Origin: Gemmatimonadota bacterium
Lineage (GTDB): Bacteria > Gemmatimonadota > Gemmatimonadetes > Longimicrobiales > Gaopeijiaceae
Length of the DNA stretch: 64,000 nt
Reading direction: 5' to 3'
Assembly (NCBI GenBank): GCA_029863645.1
Contig: JAOTVA010000004.1
Coordinates: forward strand, 1 to 64,000
Shown here piece by piece: positions 45,534 to 54,964 of the stretch. Both the position numbers and the translations under genes were made by a program. Numbering within the stretch: position 1 is the stretch's first letter; each line of letters begins with the position of its first letter. The notes under the pieces were generated by a model that was not told the origin of the DNA, searched no databases, and saw only the letters and a program-made list of their open reading frames with translations.

Positions 45534-47066
45534 CTACTCGGGTTCAATCCGTGGCTGGCGGTATTGCACGGCCTCGGCCGCGTGTTCCACGGTGATGTCC
45601 TGGGTGCCGCCCAGGTCGGCCAAGGTCCGCGCGACCTTGAGGACCCGGTGATAGGCTCGTGCCGAAAGGCCGGTGCGTTCGACGGCATGTTGTAGCAGCC
45701 GTGCCACCTCCCGCGACTGCCGGCACCACCTCCGGATCTCCCGGGGCCCCATGTGGGCGTTCGCGTGCACGCCGTCGAGTCCGCGGAATCGGCTGGATTG
45801 AACGGCCCGTGCCCTCACGACGCGGTCCCGGACCGTCAGGCTCGATTCGCTCTGACCCGTCCCGCCGAGACTACGGAACGGAACCGGCGGCATATGGACG
45901 TGGATGTCGATTCGATCCATGAGAGGCCCGGAGACTCGGCCGCGATATCGCCCGACGTGGGTGGGGTCGCAGACACACCGATCGGAGCCGTCTCCGAAGA
46001 ACCCGCACGGACAGGGGTTCATGGCCGCGACCAGAACGAACCTGGCCGGCAGCCGGAAGCTGCCCCGCACCCGCGAAAGCCGAATCGCGCCTTCCTCGAG
46101 TGGCTGACGGAGCGCTTCCAAGGCGTTTCGGCGGAACTCCGCCAGCTCATCCAGGAAGAGGACGCCATGGTGCGCCAAGCTCATCTCCCCGGGACGAAGG
46201 GGCGTGCTGCCCCCGGCCAGGCCCGCTTCGCTCACCGTGTGGTGAGGAGCACGAAAGGGGCGTTCGGTAACCAACGCACCACCACCGCGCAGGTGCCCTG
46301 CGACCGAATGTACCCGGGTGGTCTCGAGCGCTTCGTCCAGCGTTAGGGACGGAAGAATGCCGGGCAGGCGGCGCGCGATCATCGTCTTGCCGGCACCGGG
46401 CGGGCCCACGAGCAGCAAATTATGCGCGCCCGCCGCGGCTACCTCCAGAGCCCGCTTCGCGGCCCCCTGGCCGCGGACGTCCATGAGGTCGAGTCCGCAC
46501 GACCCAGCCGGGGACAACAGGGCGCTTACGTCGACCTCGGTGGGTGTGAGCTCGTGGACCCCGGTCAGGTGACTGACGACCTCCGCCAGCGACGCGGCGC
46601 CCAGCACGCTCAGGCCACGAACGACTGCGGCTTCGCGTGCGTTCTCGAGGGGAACGAAGAGCGTGTCGACACCGGCTTCTCGACACCGACTCGCGATCGG
46701 GAGTACACCCGAGACGGGTCGAAGCGAACCGTCCAGACTCAGCTCACCCAGGAACGCAAAGCCTTCCCCAACGGACGGCTCCACGACCCCTCCGGCAACG
46801 AGAAGCCCGACGGCAATCGGTAGGTCGAACGCCGCTCCTTCTTTTCGCACACCTGCCGGAGCGAGGTTCACCGTAATTCGTCGGTGCGGAAGCGTGAAGT
46901 CGGCATTCCGCAGGGCGGCGGTGACGCGCTCTCTCCCTTCCCTTACGGCGCTCTGGGCGAGTCCGACCACAGTGAATGAGGGCAGTCCGGATGCCAGATG
47001 CACTTCAACGCGCACCATGAGGGGATCGACGCCGTCGACCGCGCCCGTCAGGACATTCGCCAGCAT
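45534..47066 (-). CDS. comM: YifB/ComM-family Mg-chelatase-like AAA ATPase
   Basis: The 510-residue protein has the ComM layout: an N-terminal LonC-like domain (FTVVGLAQSAVREGRERV), the AAA+ core with Walker A LLVGPPGAGKTMIARRLPG and Walker B GVLFLDELAEF. A zinc-finger-like loop, NPCPCGFFGDGSDRCVCD, lies before the C-terminal Mg-chelatase domain. ComM is a hexameric helicase for branch migration in natural transformation. The ATG at 47066 fits the family; upstream frame is not conserved. Confidence 0.93.
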   Translation of the reverse strand: MLANVLTGAVDGVDPLMVRVEVHLASGLPSFTVVGLAQSAVREGRERVTAALRNADFTLPHRRITVNLAPAGVRKEGAAFDLPIAVGLLVAGGVVEPSVGEGFAFLGELSLDGSLRPVSGVLPIASRCREAGVDTLFVPLENAREAAVVRGLSVLGAASLAEVVSHLTGVHELTPTEVDVSALLSPAGSCGLDLMDVRGQGAAKRALEVAAAGAHNLLLVGPPGAGKTMIARRLPGILPSLTLDEALETTRVHSVAGHLRGGGALVTERPFRAPHHTVSEAGLAGGSTPLRPGEMSLAHHGVLFLDELAEFRRNALEALRQPLEEGAIRLSRVRGSFRLPARFVLVAAMNPCPCGFFGDGSDRCVCDPTHVGRYRGRVSGPLMDRIDIHVHMPPVPFRSLGGTGQSESSLTVRDRVVRARAVQSSRFRGLDGVHANAHMGPREIRRWCRQSREVARLLQHAVERTGLSARAYHRVLKVARTLADLGGTQDITVEHAAEAVQYRQPRIEPE

Positions 47067-47208
47067 CGCAGAAGATCCCGCACGTCGCGGGACGCCGGAA
47101 TGCATAGATCGGCCCGTTTATCACGGTCGCCAGGCCCGCTTGTGCGGCCCCTTGCGCTCCGGTACCATGTGGCGCGCCCACGCCCACCGCAGCCGCAAGA
47201 GCACCTGG

Positions 47209-48357
47209 ATGAAGGTCGCTGTCCTCAAGGAGACACGTTCCGGCGAGCGCCGAGTTGCGCTCGTGCCCCAGGGTGTGCAAGCGCTTGTGAAGGCCGGACT
47301 TTCGGTGACCATCGAAGCCGGCGCCGGCGAGGCCTCTGCGGTCTCGGACGAGGCGTACCGCACCGCAGGAGCGACTGTCGCGTCCGGCGCTGCCGAGACG
47401 CTTCGCGACGCCGGCATCGTCCTGCGGGTGAATCCCCCGTCCTTATCGAATCCGGACGAGGTGTCGGCGATCAGACCCGGGACGATCCTGTTGTCGTTCC
47501 TGAGCCCGCTGTCGAATCTCGACCTCGTTCGCGCGTTGGCCGCGGCGCAGGTCACCGCGATTTCGATGGAGCTGGTGCCGCGTATCACCCGGGCTCAGTC
47601 GATGGATGCGCTCTCGTCCCAGGCGACGGTCGCGGGGTACAAGGCCGTCCTCCTCGCTGCGGATCACCTCCCGAAGTTCCTCCCCATGTTCACGACCGCC
47701 GCCGGCACGATTCGTCCTGGGAAGGCCTTGGTGCTGGGAGCCGGAGTGGCGGGCCTACAGGCGATCGCGACGGCGCGACGGCTGGGGGCGATCGTCGAAG
47801 CGTTCGACGTCCGGCCCGCCGTCAAAGAACAGGTCGAGAGCCTGGGCGCCACGTTCCTGGAGACCGAACACGAGGTGACGGCCGAGGGCGAAGGTGGGTA
47901 TGCCAAGGAGCTTTCCGAGGAACAGCACAAGAGGGAGCTCGAGCTCATCGCCGCCGCCATCTCGACGACCGACATCGTGATCACCACGGCCCAGATTCCA
48001 GGTCGGACGGCTCCCCTCCTCATCACGGAGGACATGGTGAAGTCGATGCGAACCGGGTCGGTGATCGTCGACCTCGCCGCCGAGAGCGGTGGCAACTGCG
48101 CCCTTACAAAGGCAGGCGAGACCGTCGTCGCTCACGGAGTGCAGATCTTCGGTCCGAGCAACCTACCGGCAGACATCCCGGTCCACGCCAGTCAGATGTA
48201 CTCGAAGAACATCACCACCCTGCTCGCCGAGTTCGTCGGCGAGGACGGCGCGGTCGCCCTCGACTTCGAGAACGACGTCATCGGCCCGGCCACCGTGACG
48301 CACGCGGGCGAGGTGAAGAACGAACGCGTAAGCCAAGCCCTGCAAGCCTCGGCATGA
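47209..48357 (+). CDS. pntAA: NAD(P) transhydrogenase subunit alpha, part 1
   Basis: The 382-residue soluble NAD(H)-binding domain I begins VAVLKETRSGERRVALVPQG. It has the Rossmann motif VLGAGVAGLQAIATARRLGA and ends without the membrane part, so the alpha subunit is split. The set pntAA-pntAB-pntB makes a proton-translocating transhydrogenase producing NADPH. The ATG at 47209 is used; a weak promoter, TTGTGC (47140) with TACCAT (47163) at 17-base spacing, lies in the 142-base divergent gap to comM. Confidence 0.95.
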   Translation: MKVAVLKETRSGERRVALVPQGVQALVKAGLSVTIEAGAGEASAVSDEAYRTAGATVASGAAETLRDAGIVLRVNPPSLSNPDEVSAIRPGTILLSFLSPLSNLDLVRALAAAQVTAISMELVPRITRAQSMDALSSQATVAGYKAVLLAADHLPKFLPMFTTAAGTIRPGKALVLGAGVAGLQAIATARRLGAIVEAFDVRPAVKEQVESLGATFLETEHEVTAEGEGGYAKELSEEQHKRELELIAAAISTTDIVITTAQIPGRTAPLLITEDMVKSMRTGSVIVDLAAESGGNCALTKAGETVVAHGVQIFGPSNLPADIPVHASQMYSKNITTLLAEFVGEDGAVALDFENDVIGPATVTHAGEVKNERVSQALQASA

Positions 48358-48387
48358 TGCCGCTAGCCTCGATCCGCTGGAGCGCCC

Positions 48388-48666
48388 GTGAGTGAGCTGA
48401 TGGTCGGTCTGTACGTCTTCGTGCTCGCGACGCTCGCGGGCCGCGAGGTCATCACGAAGGTCCCTCCCACGCTTCACACACCACTGATGTCGGGCGCGAA
48501 CGCGGTCTCCGGCATCGCCATCGTGGGCGCGCTGGTGGTAGCAGGGCGCGCCGACGGAATGCTCCAGACCGTTCTCGGTGTGACCGCCATCACCATGGCG
48601 ATGGTCAATGTGGTGGGGGGCTTTCTCGTGACCGACCGAATGCTCAGCATGTTCAGGAAGCGCTAG
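48388..48666 (+). CDS. pntAB: NAD(P) transhydrogenase subunit alpha, part 2
   Basis: The 92-residue membrane protein has three or four helices and the family pattern REVITKVPPTLHTPLMSGANAVSG is recognisable at 19 to 42. It forms the membrane-embedded domain II with PntB. The start is a GTG at 48388, 30 bases after pntAA. Confidence 0.93.
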   Translation: MSELMVGLYVFVLATLAGREVITKVPPTLHTPLMSGANAVSGIAIVGALVVAGRADGMLQTVLGVTAITMAMVNVVGGFLVTDRMLSMFRKR

Positions 48667-48670
48667 CGTT

Positions 48671-50059
48671 ATGGACGCTTCGTTTCTCGTCGAGGCGGTC
48701 TACCTCCTCTCGGCGACGCTCTTCGTCGTCGGGCTCAAGCGGCTTCAGTCTCCGGCCACGGCCCGCGCCGGAAACGCCATTGCGGCATTCGCGATGCTGC
48801 TTGCGGTACTGGCCACGGTCGTAGACGCGGAGATCCTCTCATGGACCGGCATCCTCGTGGGCATGGTCCTGGGCAGCGTCATCGGTGGCTTCGCTGCCCG
48901 TCGTGTCGAGATGACCTCGATGCCACAGCTCGTCGGGATCTTCAATGGCTTCGGCGGTGCGGCTTCGGCGCTGGTCTCAGTGACCGAGTTCGTCAGCAAC
49001 CCGAACGTCGGAGTGAGCACGGCGGGCGTCGCGATTCTGCTCGGCACGCTCATTGGCGGGGTGACCTTCTCGGGCTCCTTCATCGCGTTTGCGAAGCTGC
49101 AGGAGCTCATGACCGGGAACCCGATCACGTTCCCTGGGCAGAACCTCTTCAACGCGTTCCTCGTGATCGTGGTGTTGGGATTCGCCACCGCCGCGCTCGG
49201 CCTCGTCGGCGCCCTAGAGCCCCTGACCGCCTTCTACATCTTCTGCGCGATCGCCGTCGTGCTCGGCGTTCTTATCGTCATCCCCATCGGGGGTGCCGAC
49301 ATGCCGGTCGTCATCTCGTTGCTGAATTCGTACTCCGGCCTGGCGGCCAGCGCGGCGGGTTTCGTTATCGGTAACATGGTGCTGATCGTGTCGGGTGCGT
49401 TGGTAGGCGCGGCTGGACTGATCCTCACGCAGCTGATGTGCAAAGGCATGAACCGGTCCCTGGCCAACGTTGCCTTCGGAGGCTTCGGGGGTTCTGCGAA
49501 GGTCGACCGGGCTCAGATCGGAAAGCGACCCGTCAGGAGGGCCGATGCGGAAGCAGTCGCGGCCGAGTTGGGCTATGTGAATTCGGTCGTCGTCGTGCCC
49601 GGCTATGGGCTCGCGGTTGCGCAGGCGCAGCACGAGCTACGCAAAGTGGGAGATCTTCTGGAAGCCCGCGGCGTCGACGTGAAGTATGCAATCCATCCGG
49701 TCGCCGGCCGTATGCCTGGCCACATGAACGTGCTGCTGGCTGAGGCCGACGTGAGCTACGACAAGCTCTTCGATCTCGACGAGATCAACGACGACTTCTC
49801 GAACACCGACGCGGTTCTCATCGTGGGGGCGAACGACGTTGTGAACCCGGCTTCACGCGATCCCCAGTCTGTCATCGCTGGCATGCCCATCCTAGACGTA
49901 GACAAGGCGCGTCGGGTCATCGTGATGAAGCGTAGCCTGTCGCCGGGCTTCGCGGGGATCGACAACGACCTGTTCTACATGGACAACACGCTGATGTTCT
50001 TCGGCGACGCCAAGGACGCCATGGCGGATCTGGTTCGCGAGGTACGCGAGCTGGCCTGA
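48671..50059 (+). CDS. pntB: NAD(P) transhydrogenase subunit beta
   Basis: The 462-residue protein has about eight to nine membrane helices and a C-terminal NADP(H) domain III with VVVPGYGLAVAQAQHELRKV and VLIVGANDVVNPASRD. It completes the transhydrogenase. The ATG is 4 bases after pntAB. Its stop is 10 bases from the convergent RsbRD-like gene. Confidence 0.96.
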   Translation: MDASFLVEAVYLLSATLFVVGLKRLQSPATARAGNAIAAFAMLLAVLATVVDAEILSWTGILVGMVLGSVIGGFAARRVEMTSMPQLVGIFNGFGGAASALVSVTEFVSNPNVGVSTAGVAILLGTLIGGVTFSGSFIAFAKLQELMTGNPITFPGQNLFNAFLVIVVLGFATAALGLVGALEPLTAFYIFCAIAVVLGVLIVIPIGGADMPVVISLLNSYSGLAASAAGFVIGNMVLIVSGALVGAAGLILTQLMCKGMNRSLANVAFGGFGGSAKVDRAQIGKRPVRRADAEAVAAELGYVNSVVVVPGYGLAVAQAQHELRKVGDLLEARGVDVKYAIHPVAGRMPGHMNVLLAEADVSYDKLFDLDEINDDFSNTDAVLIVGANDVVNPASRDPQSVIAGMPILDVDKARRVIVMKRSLSPGFAGIDNDLFYMDNTLMFFGDAKDAMADLVREVRELA

Positions 50060-50069
50060 GGGCCGGCGC

Positions 50070-50660
50070 TCAATTTCCGAGGACCTCCGCAACCGACTCG
50101 GGCGGGGTCACCTCGACCACCTGCGGCAGTTCTTCCGCGACGAGCGCGAGCTGTCTCTCTGCCTCACGGACGATCTCCTCCGGCGTCTTCGACTCCTGAT
50201 TCTCTGGAGGTTCGAAGAACTGGAAGAACATTGCGTCGGTGTGCCCCACGCTCGCGTGCGTGACACCACTGTCGATGATTCGATTCAACCGCAGGATGTC
50301 TCGCAAAGACAGCGACCCCTCGGCCAAGGGATGCTCGAAGAGCATGCGAATCAGGAGCTCGCGGAGAATCTGAAACTCCTCGATCACTTCCCCCGCCGCC
50401 AACCCACGCTTGGCCGCCATCACGCCGAAAAGCTCGGCGGTTCGGTCCCACAACGGTCTTACGTGGGGGCCGTGCGGCCCCATCAGCCACGGGAGCAAGT
50501 CCGCTAGCTGATACATGAAGCGACTCACGACTTGATCGAACTGGCTCCCGGGACCGTGATCTCTCGCAGAGACCTCCATCGACCAGACTTCGGCGAGCTC
50601 GCCGGCGCGGAGTCGTAGGTAGTTCGCGAGGTCGAGTGGGCGCGCCTCGCCGCGACGCAT
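50070..50660 (-). CDS. RsbRD-like sensor domain protein
   Basis: The 196-residue product is mainly helical. It has the pattern of the RsbRD N-terminal domain: LDLANYLRLRAGELAEVWSM, then FDQVVSRFMYQLADLLPWL, RGLAAGEVIEEFQILRELLI and LRLNRIIDSGVTHAS. Such domains occur in RsbR co-antagonists and in histidine kinases; here no STAS or kinase domain is attached. The frame runs up to an ATG at 50837 inside the NtrY gene; the ATG at 50660 is preferred because conservation begins just after it, though the site AGGG is close to the codon. It may act with the upstream kinase. Confidence 0.55.
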   Translation of the reverse strand: MRRGEARPLDLANYLRLRAGELAEVWSMEVSARDHGPGSQFDQVVSRFMYQLADLLPWLMGPHGPHVRPLWDRTAELFGVMAAKRGLAAGEVIEEFQILRELLIRMLFEHPLAEGSLSLRDILRLNRIIDSGVTHASVGHTDAMFFQFFEPPENQESKTPEEIVREAERQLALVAEELPQVVEVTPPESVAEVLGN

Positions 50661-50779
50661 GCCCTTCCGATCGGGACCGGACCGAGCCTTCGCCGCTAGA
50701 TGTGTGCTGCCACCGTCGGGAGTACGGATGATGCCTTCCTTGGGTCGTTTCTGGAGGAGGGAAACGTTCTCCCCATCTT

Positions 50780-53700
50780 CTAAGATGTCGGCCGGAGATC
50801 GACGGATCCAGTCTCTTGTTTTCCCCCGTCGTTCCATACCTTCAGCACGACTTCGACGGCGGTTCCCTCCCCCACACTGCTGCGAACACTGACGCTCCCG
50901 CCCCAGGCCCCGACGAGCCTCTGCACGATGGCGAGGCCGAGGCCCGTGCCCCTGGATCGCGTGCTGAACTGGGGTTCGAAAACGCGCGGAAGCACCTCGT
51001 CGGGTATTCCTGACCCGTCGTCCACGACGGTTAGAAGAACCGTATCCTCGGGCCCGCGGCGGGCGACGACGGATACGACGGTGCCTTCCTCGCCGGCCAG
51101 TCGCGCATTCTCCAAGAGGTTGACCAAGACCTCCTTGAGCTCGTCGCTGCTGGCCACCACGCGCGGGAGTCCCGCCTCCACGTCCTGCTCGAAGAGGACC
51201 CCGGCGGAGGCCGCACCGTACAGCGCCATCACCTCGCCGACGACGTCCTCGACAGAGACGGCGGTGAGCGGGAGAGCGGTTTCTCCAGGTGCACCGAATC
51301 TCGAGAAGCTCTGAGCGATCTCGTCCAGCCGCTCGATCTCGGATAGCATCGCCGATGCGTTCCGCAGGAGGATCTCGTTGAAATCAGGGTGGTGGTCCTC
51401 CCACGCCCTGCGCACGTGCTGAATGCTCAGCTTGATTGGCGTGAGCGGGTTCTTCACCTCGTGAGCGACTTGGCGCGCCATCTCACCCCAAGCGAGGACG
51501 CGCTCGGCACGGAGCTCGTCGGTCACGTCGTCCATGGCGAGAACCACACCGCGCTGTGAGCCTAGTGTGCCCAGGCGACGGACGCGCACCCGGACCCGAC
51601 GGTCACCCGCTTGGAACTCGGCATCCGCCTCCTCGTGGGTCGCCGAGAGAAACGCGCCCAGCCAAGGATTCAGTGCTTCGGCGAACGGCCCGCCACGCGG
51701 GATGTCGCCGCCCACGACAACCTCCCCTCCCAGGAGTCCCTCCGCGCGGGGATTTGCCAAGGTCACGCGTCCGTCTGAATCGAGCGCCACCATGCCCACG
51801 GCGGCCTCGTCCATGATCAGCTGGGTGCGACGCGACGTGCGCACAAGTTGACGGCGGGACTTCCGTACACGGCCCACCATCCGGTTGAATGCGCGGAATA
51901 CGGCGCCGAACTCGTCCGTCCTGTCCTCCGGCAGCCGCATGCCCAGGTCACCCGCACCGACCCTCTCCGATGCGCCCTGTAGCGCAGCGATCGGTCGCGT
52001 CAGCGCCCTTCCTGCAAGCATCGCGAGCGCGAGAGACATCCCCGCGCCGATCAGGACGAGGAACAGCAGCAACTCCACCAGGTCAGAGGTCTGGAGGGCG
52101 CTCAACCCCGCTTCGAGGGGCACCTGCACCGCGAGGACGTCGCCATCGGATAGACGCCTATAGGCGGTGACGTACTCCCAGCGGCCCAGAGTAGTCTCGG
52201 TGAACTCCGAGACGGACTCGCGGCTTTCCAGCGACCGGAGTACTTCGAGTGGCGCCCAACCTTCGTAGAGGCCGAGCTCGACCAGCTCCTCGACCGATCC
52301 CTCCTGCAGCTCCCCCTCTCTGTACTCGAGCAACTCGGCGCCCACCTGGCTCGCCAGCCGCTCCATTCGGCCTCCGAGCGCTCGATACCAACCGGCGGCA
52401 TCTTCGGCGACCCGTTCGGCGATCACGCGGGCCGACCGGCGCGACGCTTCAGTCAGAGTTCGATACGCCACCGTCCCGAATAGTGCGTTCGCCAGCGTGA
52501 AAAATCCGAAAAGTGCCAGAGTCACACGCACCCTGAATGAGACAGCGAACGGAGAAAGGCGCAGATCGCCCCGGCCCACATCGTTCACGAGGCCCTGCCC
52601 GGCCAACCAGAAGCCGAAGAAGAGCGCGAGGTTCATGACCAACAAGAGCGTGGCCCTCGCCGCCGCGAGCACGGTTCCAGGGAGGGTGACGAGGTAGTGG
52701 GCGTGATACCGGGCCCCGTTTGCAAACTCCACGCCGATCTCTCCCTGCCAGCCACCCTCGACCTTTACCCAGCTCACTTCGTCCAGGGAGTGCGGATCAT
52801 CGGGTGCGAGGGGAATCACCGTAAGCGGATCCGCCTCCTCCGCGCTGACCCCTCGAAGCAACGGTCCCAGGCCCGACCTGTCGGACCGCTCACTGAAAGG
52901 TGGGGCAACGACCGCGACGACGTCCCCTTCCGAAAGCGCGGCCGTGAGGATGTATCGCGCGTCATCGCGATTCAGGTGTCGGAGTCGCGCGCCGCCGGTG
53001 CGCCAGGCCTCCTGCAGCGCCGCGTTCAAGGGCGCCGGCGCCTCACGAGCCACACCGACCCGCAACTCCTCACCGGGCGATCCGTTTCGACGATGGACCT
53101 GGAGCTGAACCGGATACCCGGCTTCCGAAAGGCCGCTCAAACGCCAGCCGCTGTAGAGGAGCGTGACGTCGTCAGCTCCGGCCCGATCGAGTGAGTCCGC
53201 GACGTCTGCAAAGCGCAACAACGAACGTTCAAGTGCCGGAATTGAAAAGGCCGCAAGTTCAGTCAGGCGCCCTTCGCCGACGACCATTCTGGCCTGCACG
53301 CGGTGCGCCCACGTAACCGGGATCGCCGCGGTGCTCCCGATGACGATTCCTAGGCCCCAAGACACCACGGCCCTTCGCCATCCGCTCCAGGCCTGGGCCC
53401 CAACCGTGGCGAGGGCAACGGGCAGGCCCCAGAGGGCGACCCACCAGAGCGGGTGGCCGGCAGTAGACCACACCCATGAGGCACCGCCAGCCCCAAGAAG
53501 CAGCGCCAGTACCACCGCGGCCGGGCCCGCAAGCCCCCAGGCGCGAGGCGCCCGGGAGACGGAGATCACCCAACCGGCCGCCAGCGATACGAGCGCCGCC
53601 GCGGCCACCTGGTACACGATCCACTCCAGGCGGCTGGCGGCCAATGCGGCCGGGCCGGAACCGGCAACGGCCCACCCCAGGAGAAGTGGGAACAGTGCGG

Positions 53701-54868
53701 CCACCGTCAGCCCCGCCGCCCAAGGGGGAAGCGAGAAGCGTGCGCGAGGTAGCACCGCTACTAGAGCGAAGGCGGTCACCCCAAGGAGGGCGAATCGGCC
53801 CAGTGAGATCGGGATCGGGCCGGCCAGCTCGAAGGCGCCGGGATCGAACAAGGTGCCGAGGAAGCCGATCTCGTTCAGCGGGAGCCACGCGGACAGGAGT
53901 ATCAACGTGCCGGCCGCGACGACCGCGGTGGCGACTCGGCGTGGGCGCCCGAGCGCGAGGAGCGTCCAGGCCAGGAGCAACAGAAACACAACCGCCGCCG
54001 ACCAGCGATTCATGATCTGGTCGGCGCGCCCTGCGCTCGAGGGACGATCGACGATGACGCTGAGGATTCTTTCATCTCGGCTGGCCAAGTCCCAAACGAC
54101 TCCGTCCCAAGGGCCGGGGTCTTCTTCGGTAATGCGGATGCGCTCGTTCGTCTCTCGGAAGAAGTTCGAGGCGAAGTCATCCACGTCGGCCCGCAGGCCC
54201 TCGGGAAGAGCAGAGCGCAATAGAAACGCCGCCATCGCCGTGCTGCCGTCCCCCGCGATGGAGGTGAGGTAGAGGTATCCGAAGAGCGGAAAGTCGTGGT
54301 AGGAATAGGGTTGCACTCCAGTTTGTACTGCCTCGGGCACCCGGCCTCGATGGACCCCGTCCCAAACGACAAGACGTCCCAGCGGGTCGTAGAGCGCTAG
54401 CGCCGAGGCTCCGTGGCGGGCCCTCAGCTCGCGCAGCCGGCTCACATCGATCTCCGCCGACTCCATCCAGGCGTCCACGAGCGCCGAGGTAGCCGCGAGG
54501 CCGGATTCGTACATGCGATCCAGCTCCGCCTCCAGGAGCCCACCGACGACGGTGTCCCGAGCCGCCCAGTATCCGTCGAAGTCCGCGAGCACCGCGTCGA
54601 CGCGACGGTGGCCGGAGAACGCCACGACGACCGCTGTGATGAGGAGCACGAGTGCGATGCTTCCCTTGGGACCCCGACCCCGTGGCCCCAGGACTACGCT
54701 GATGGTGACGCCGAGGGCTGCGACAGCCAACGAGATGGTGTCGGGAGCGGACGTCCATAGTCCAAGTGCGGCGACTGCCAGCCAGGGTCCGAGCCACCCC
54801 GCCGCTGATGCGATTGGGCCCGCCCTCGGCGTGGTCCCGAAGCCCGCGGCGTCTGTCTGTATCGGCAC
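50780..54868 (-). CDS. Giant NtrY-like membrane histidine kinase
   Basis: The 1362-residue protein is nearly twice the usual NtrY length. The N-terminal third has a membrane segment, a soluble domain (about 100-300) and then a run of at least eight hydrophobic segments. A second soluble domain (about 530-700) and two more membrane segments with an extracytoplasmic loop follow. The C-terminal part is conventional: HAMP at about 952-1005, PAS at about 1015-1120, HisKA with GEMARQVAHEVKNPLTPIKLS and His1136 as phosphoacceptor, and an ATPase domain (LLENARLAG, DDGSGIP, GTGLGLAIVQR). The start is a GTG at 54868 with GGGAG eight bases upstream. The partner may be the NtrX-like regulator at 41531. 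Confidence 0.85.
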   Translation of the reverse strand: MPIQTDAAGFGTTPRAGPIASAAGWLGPWLAVAALGLWTSAPDTISLAVAALGVTISVVLGPRGRGPKGSIALVLLITAVVVAFSGHRRVDAVLADFDGYWAARDTVVGGLLEAELDRMYESGLAATSALVDAWMESAEIDVSRLRELRARHGASALALYDPLGRLVVWDGVHRGRVPEAVQTGVQPYSYHDFPLFGYLYLTSIAGDGSTAMAAFLLRSALPEGLRADVDDFASNFFRETNERIRITEEDPGPWDGVVWDLASRDERILSVIVDRPSSAGRADQIMNRWSAAVVFLLLLAWTLLALGRPRRVATAVVAAGTLILLSAWLPLNEIGFLGTLFDPGAFELAGPIPISLGRFALLGVTAFALVAVLPRARFSLPPWAAGLTVAALFPLLLGWAVAGSGPAALAASRLEWIVYQVAAAALVSLAAGWVISVSRAPRAWGLAGPAAVVLALLLGAGGASWVWSTAGHPLWWVALWGLPVALATVGAQAWSGWRRAVVSWGLGIVIGSTAAIPVTWAHRVQARMVVGEGRLTELAAFSIPALERSLLRFADVADSLDRAGADDVTLLYSGWRLSGLSEAGYPVQLQVHRRNGSPGEELRVGVAREAPAPLNAALQEAWRTGGARLRHLNRDDARYILTAALSEGDVVAVVAPPFSERSDRSGLGPLLRGVSAEEADPLTVIPLAPDDPHSLDEVSWVKVEGGWQGEIGVEFANGARYHAHYLVTLPGTVLAAARATLLLVMNLALFFGFWLAGQGLVNDVGRGDLRLSPFAVSFRVRVTLALFGFFTLANALFGTVAYRTLTEASRRSARVIAERVAEDAAGWYRALGGRMERLASQVGAELLEYREGELQEGSVEELVELGLYEGWAPLEVLRSLESRESVSEFTETTLGRWEYVTAYRRLSDGDVLAVQVPLEAGLSALQTSDLVELLLFLVLIGAGMSLALAMLAGRALTRPIAALQGASERVGAGDLGMRLPEDRTDEFGAVFRAFNRMVGRVRKSRRQLVRTSRRTQLIMDEAAVGMVALDSDGRVTLANPRAEGLLGGEVVVGGDIPRGGPFAEALNPWLGAFLSATHEEADAEFQAGDRRVRVRVRRLGTLGSQRGVVLAMDDVTDELRAERVLAWGEMARQVAHEVKNPLTPIKLSIQHVRRAWEDHHPDFNEILLRNASAMLSEIERLDEIAQSFSRFGAPGETALPLTAVSVEDVVGEVMALYGAASAGVLFEQDVEAGLPRVVASSDELKEVLVNLLENARLAGEEGTVVSVVARRGPEDTVLLTVVDDGSGIPDEVLPRVFEPQFSTRSRGTGLGLAIVQRLVGAWGGSVSVRSSVGEGTAVEVVLKVWNDGGKQETGSVDLRPTS

Positions 54869-54964
54869 GACGTGGTCTCCCGCTGGTGGCCGCGACGAAT
54901 ATACCCGGACCGAAGGGCCCGACCCAATGACGAACCGCTCTCCGCCGTCGGGGTAAGAGGGCCC

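Noticed and set aside
46663..47208. Upstream extension of the pntAA reading frame
   Set aside because: It is antisense to comM and not conserved; PntAA normally starts at the VAVLKETRSGERR segment (ATG at 47209).
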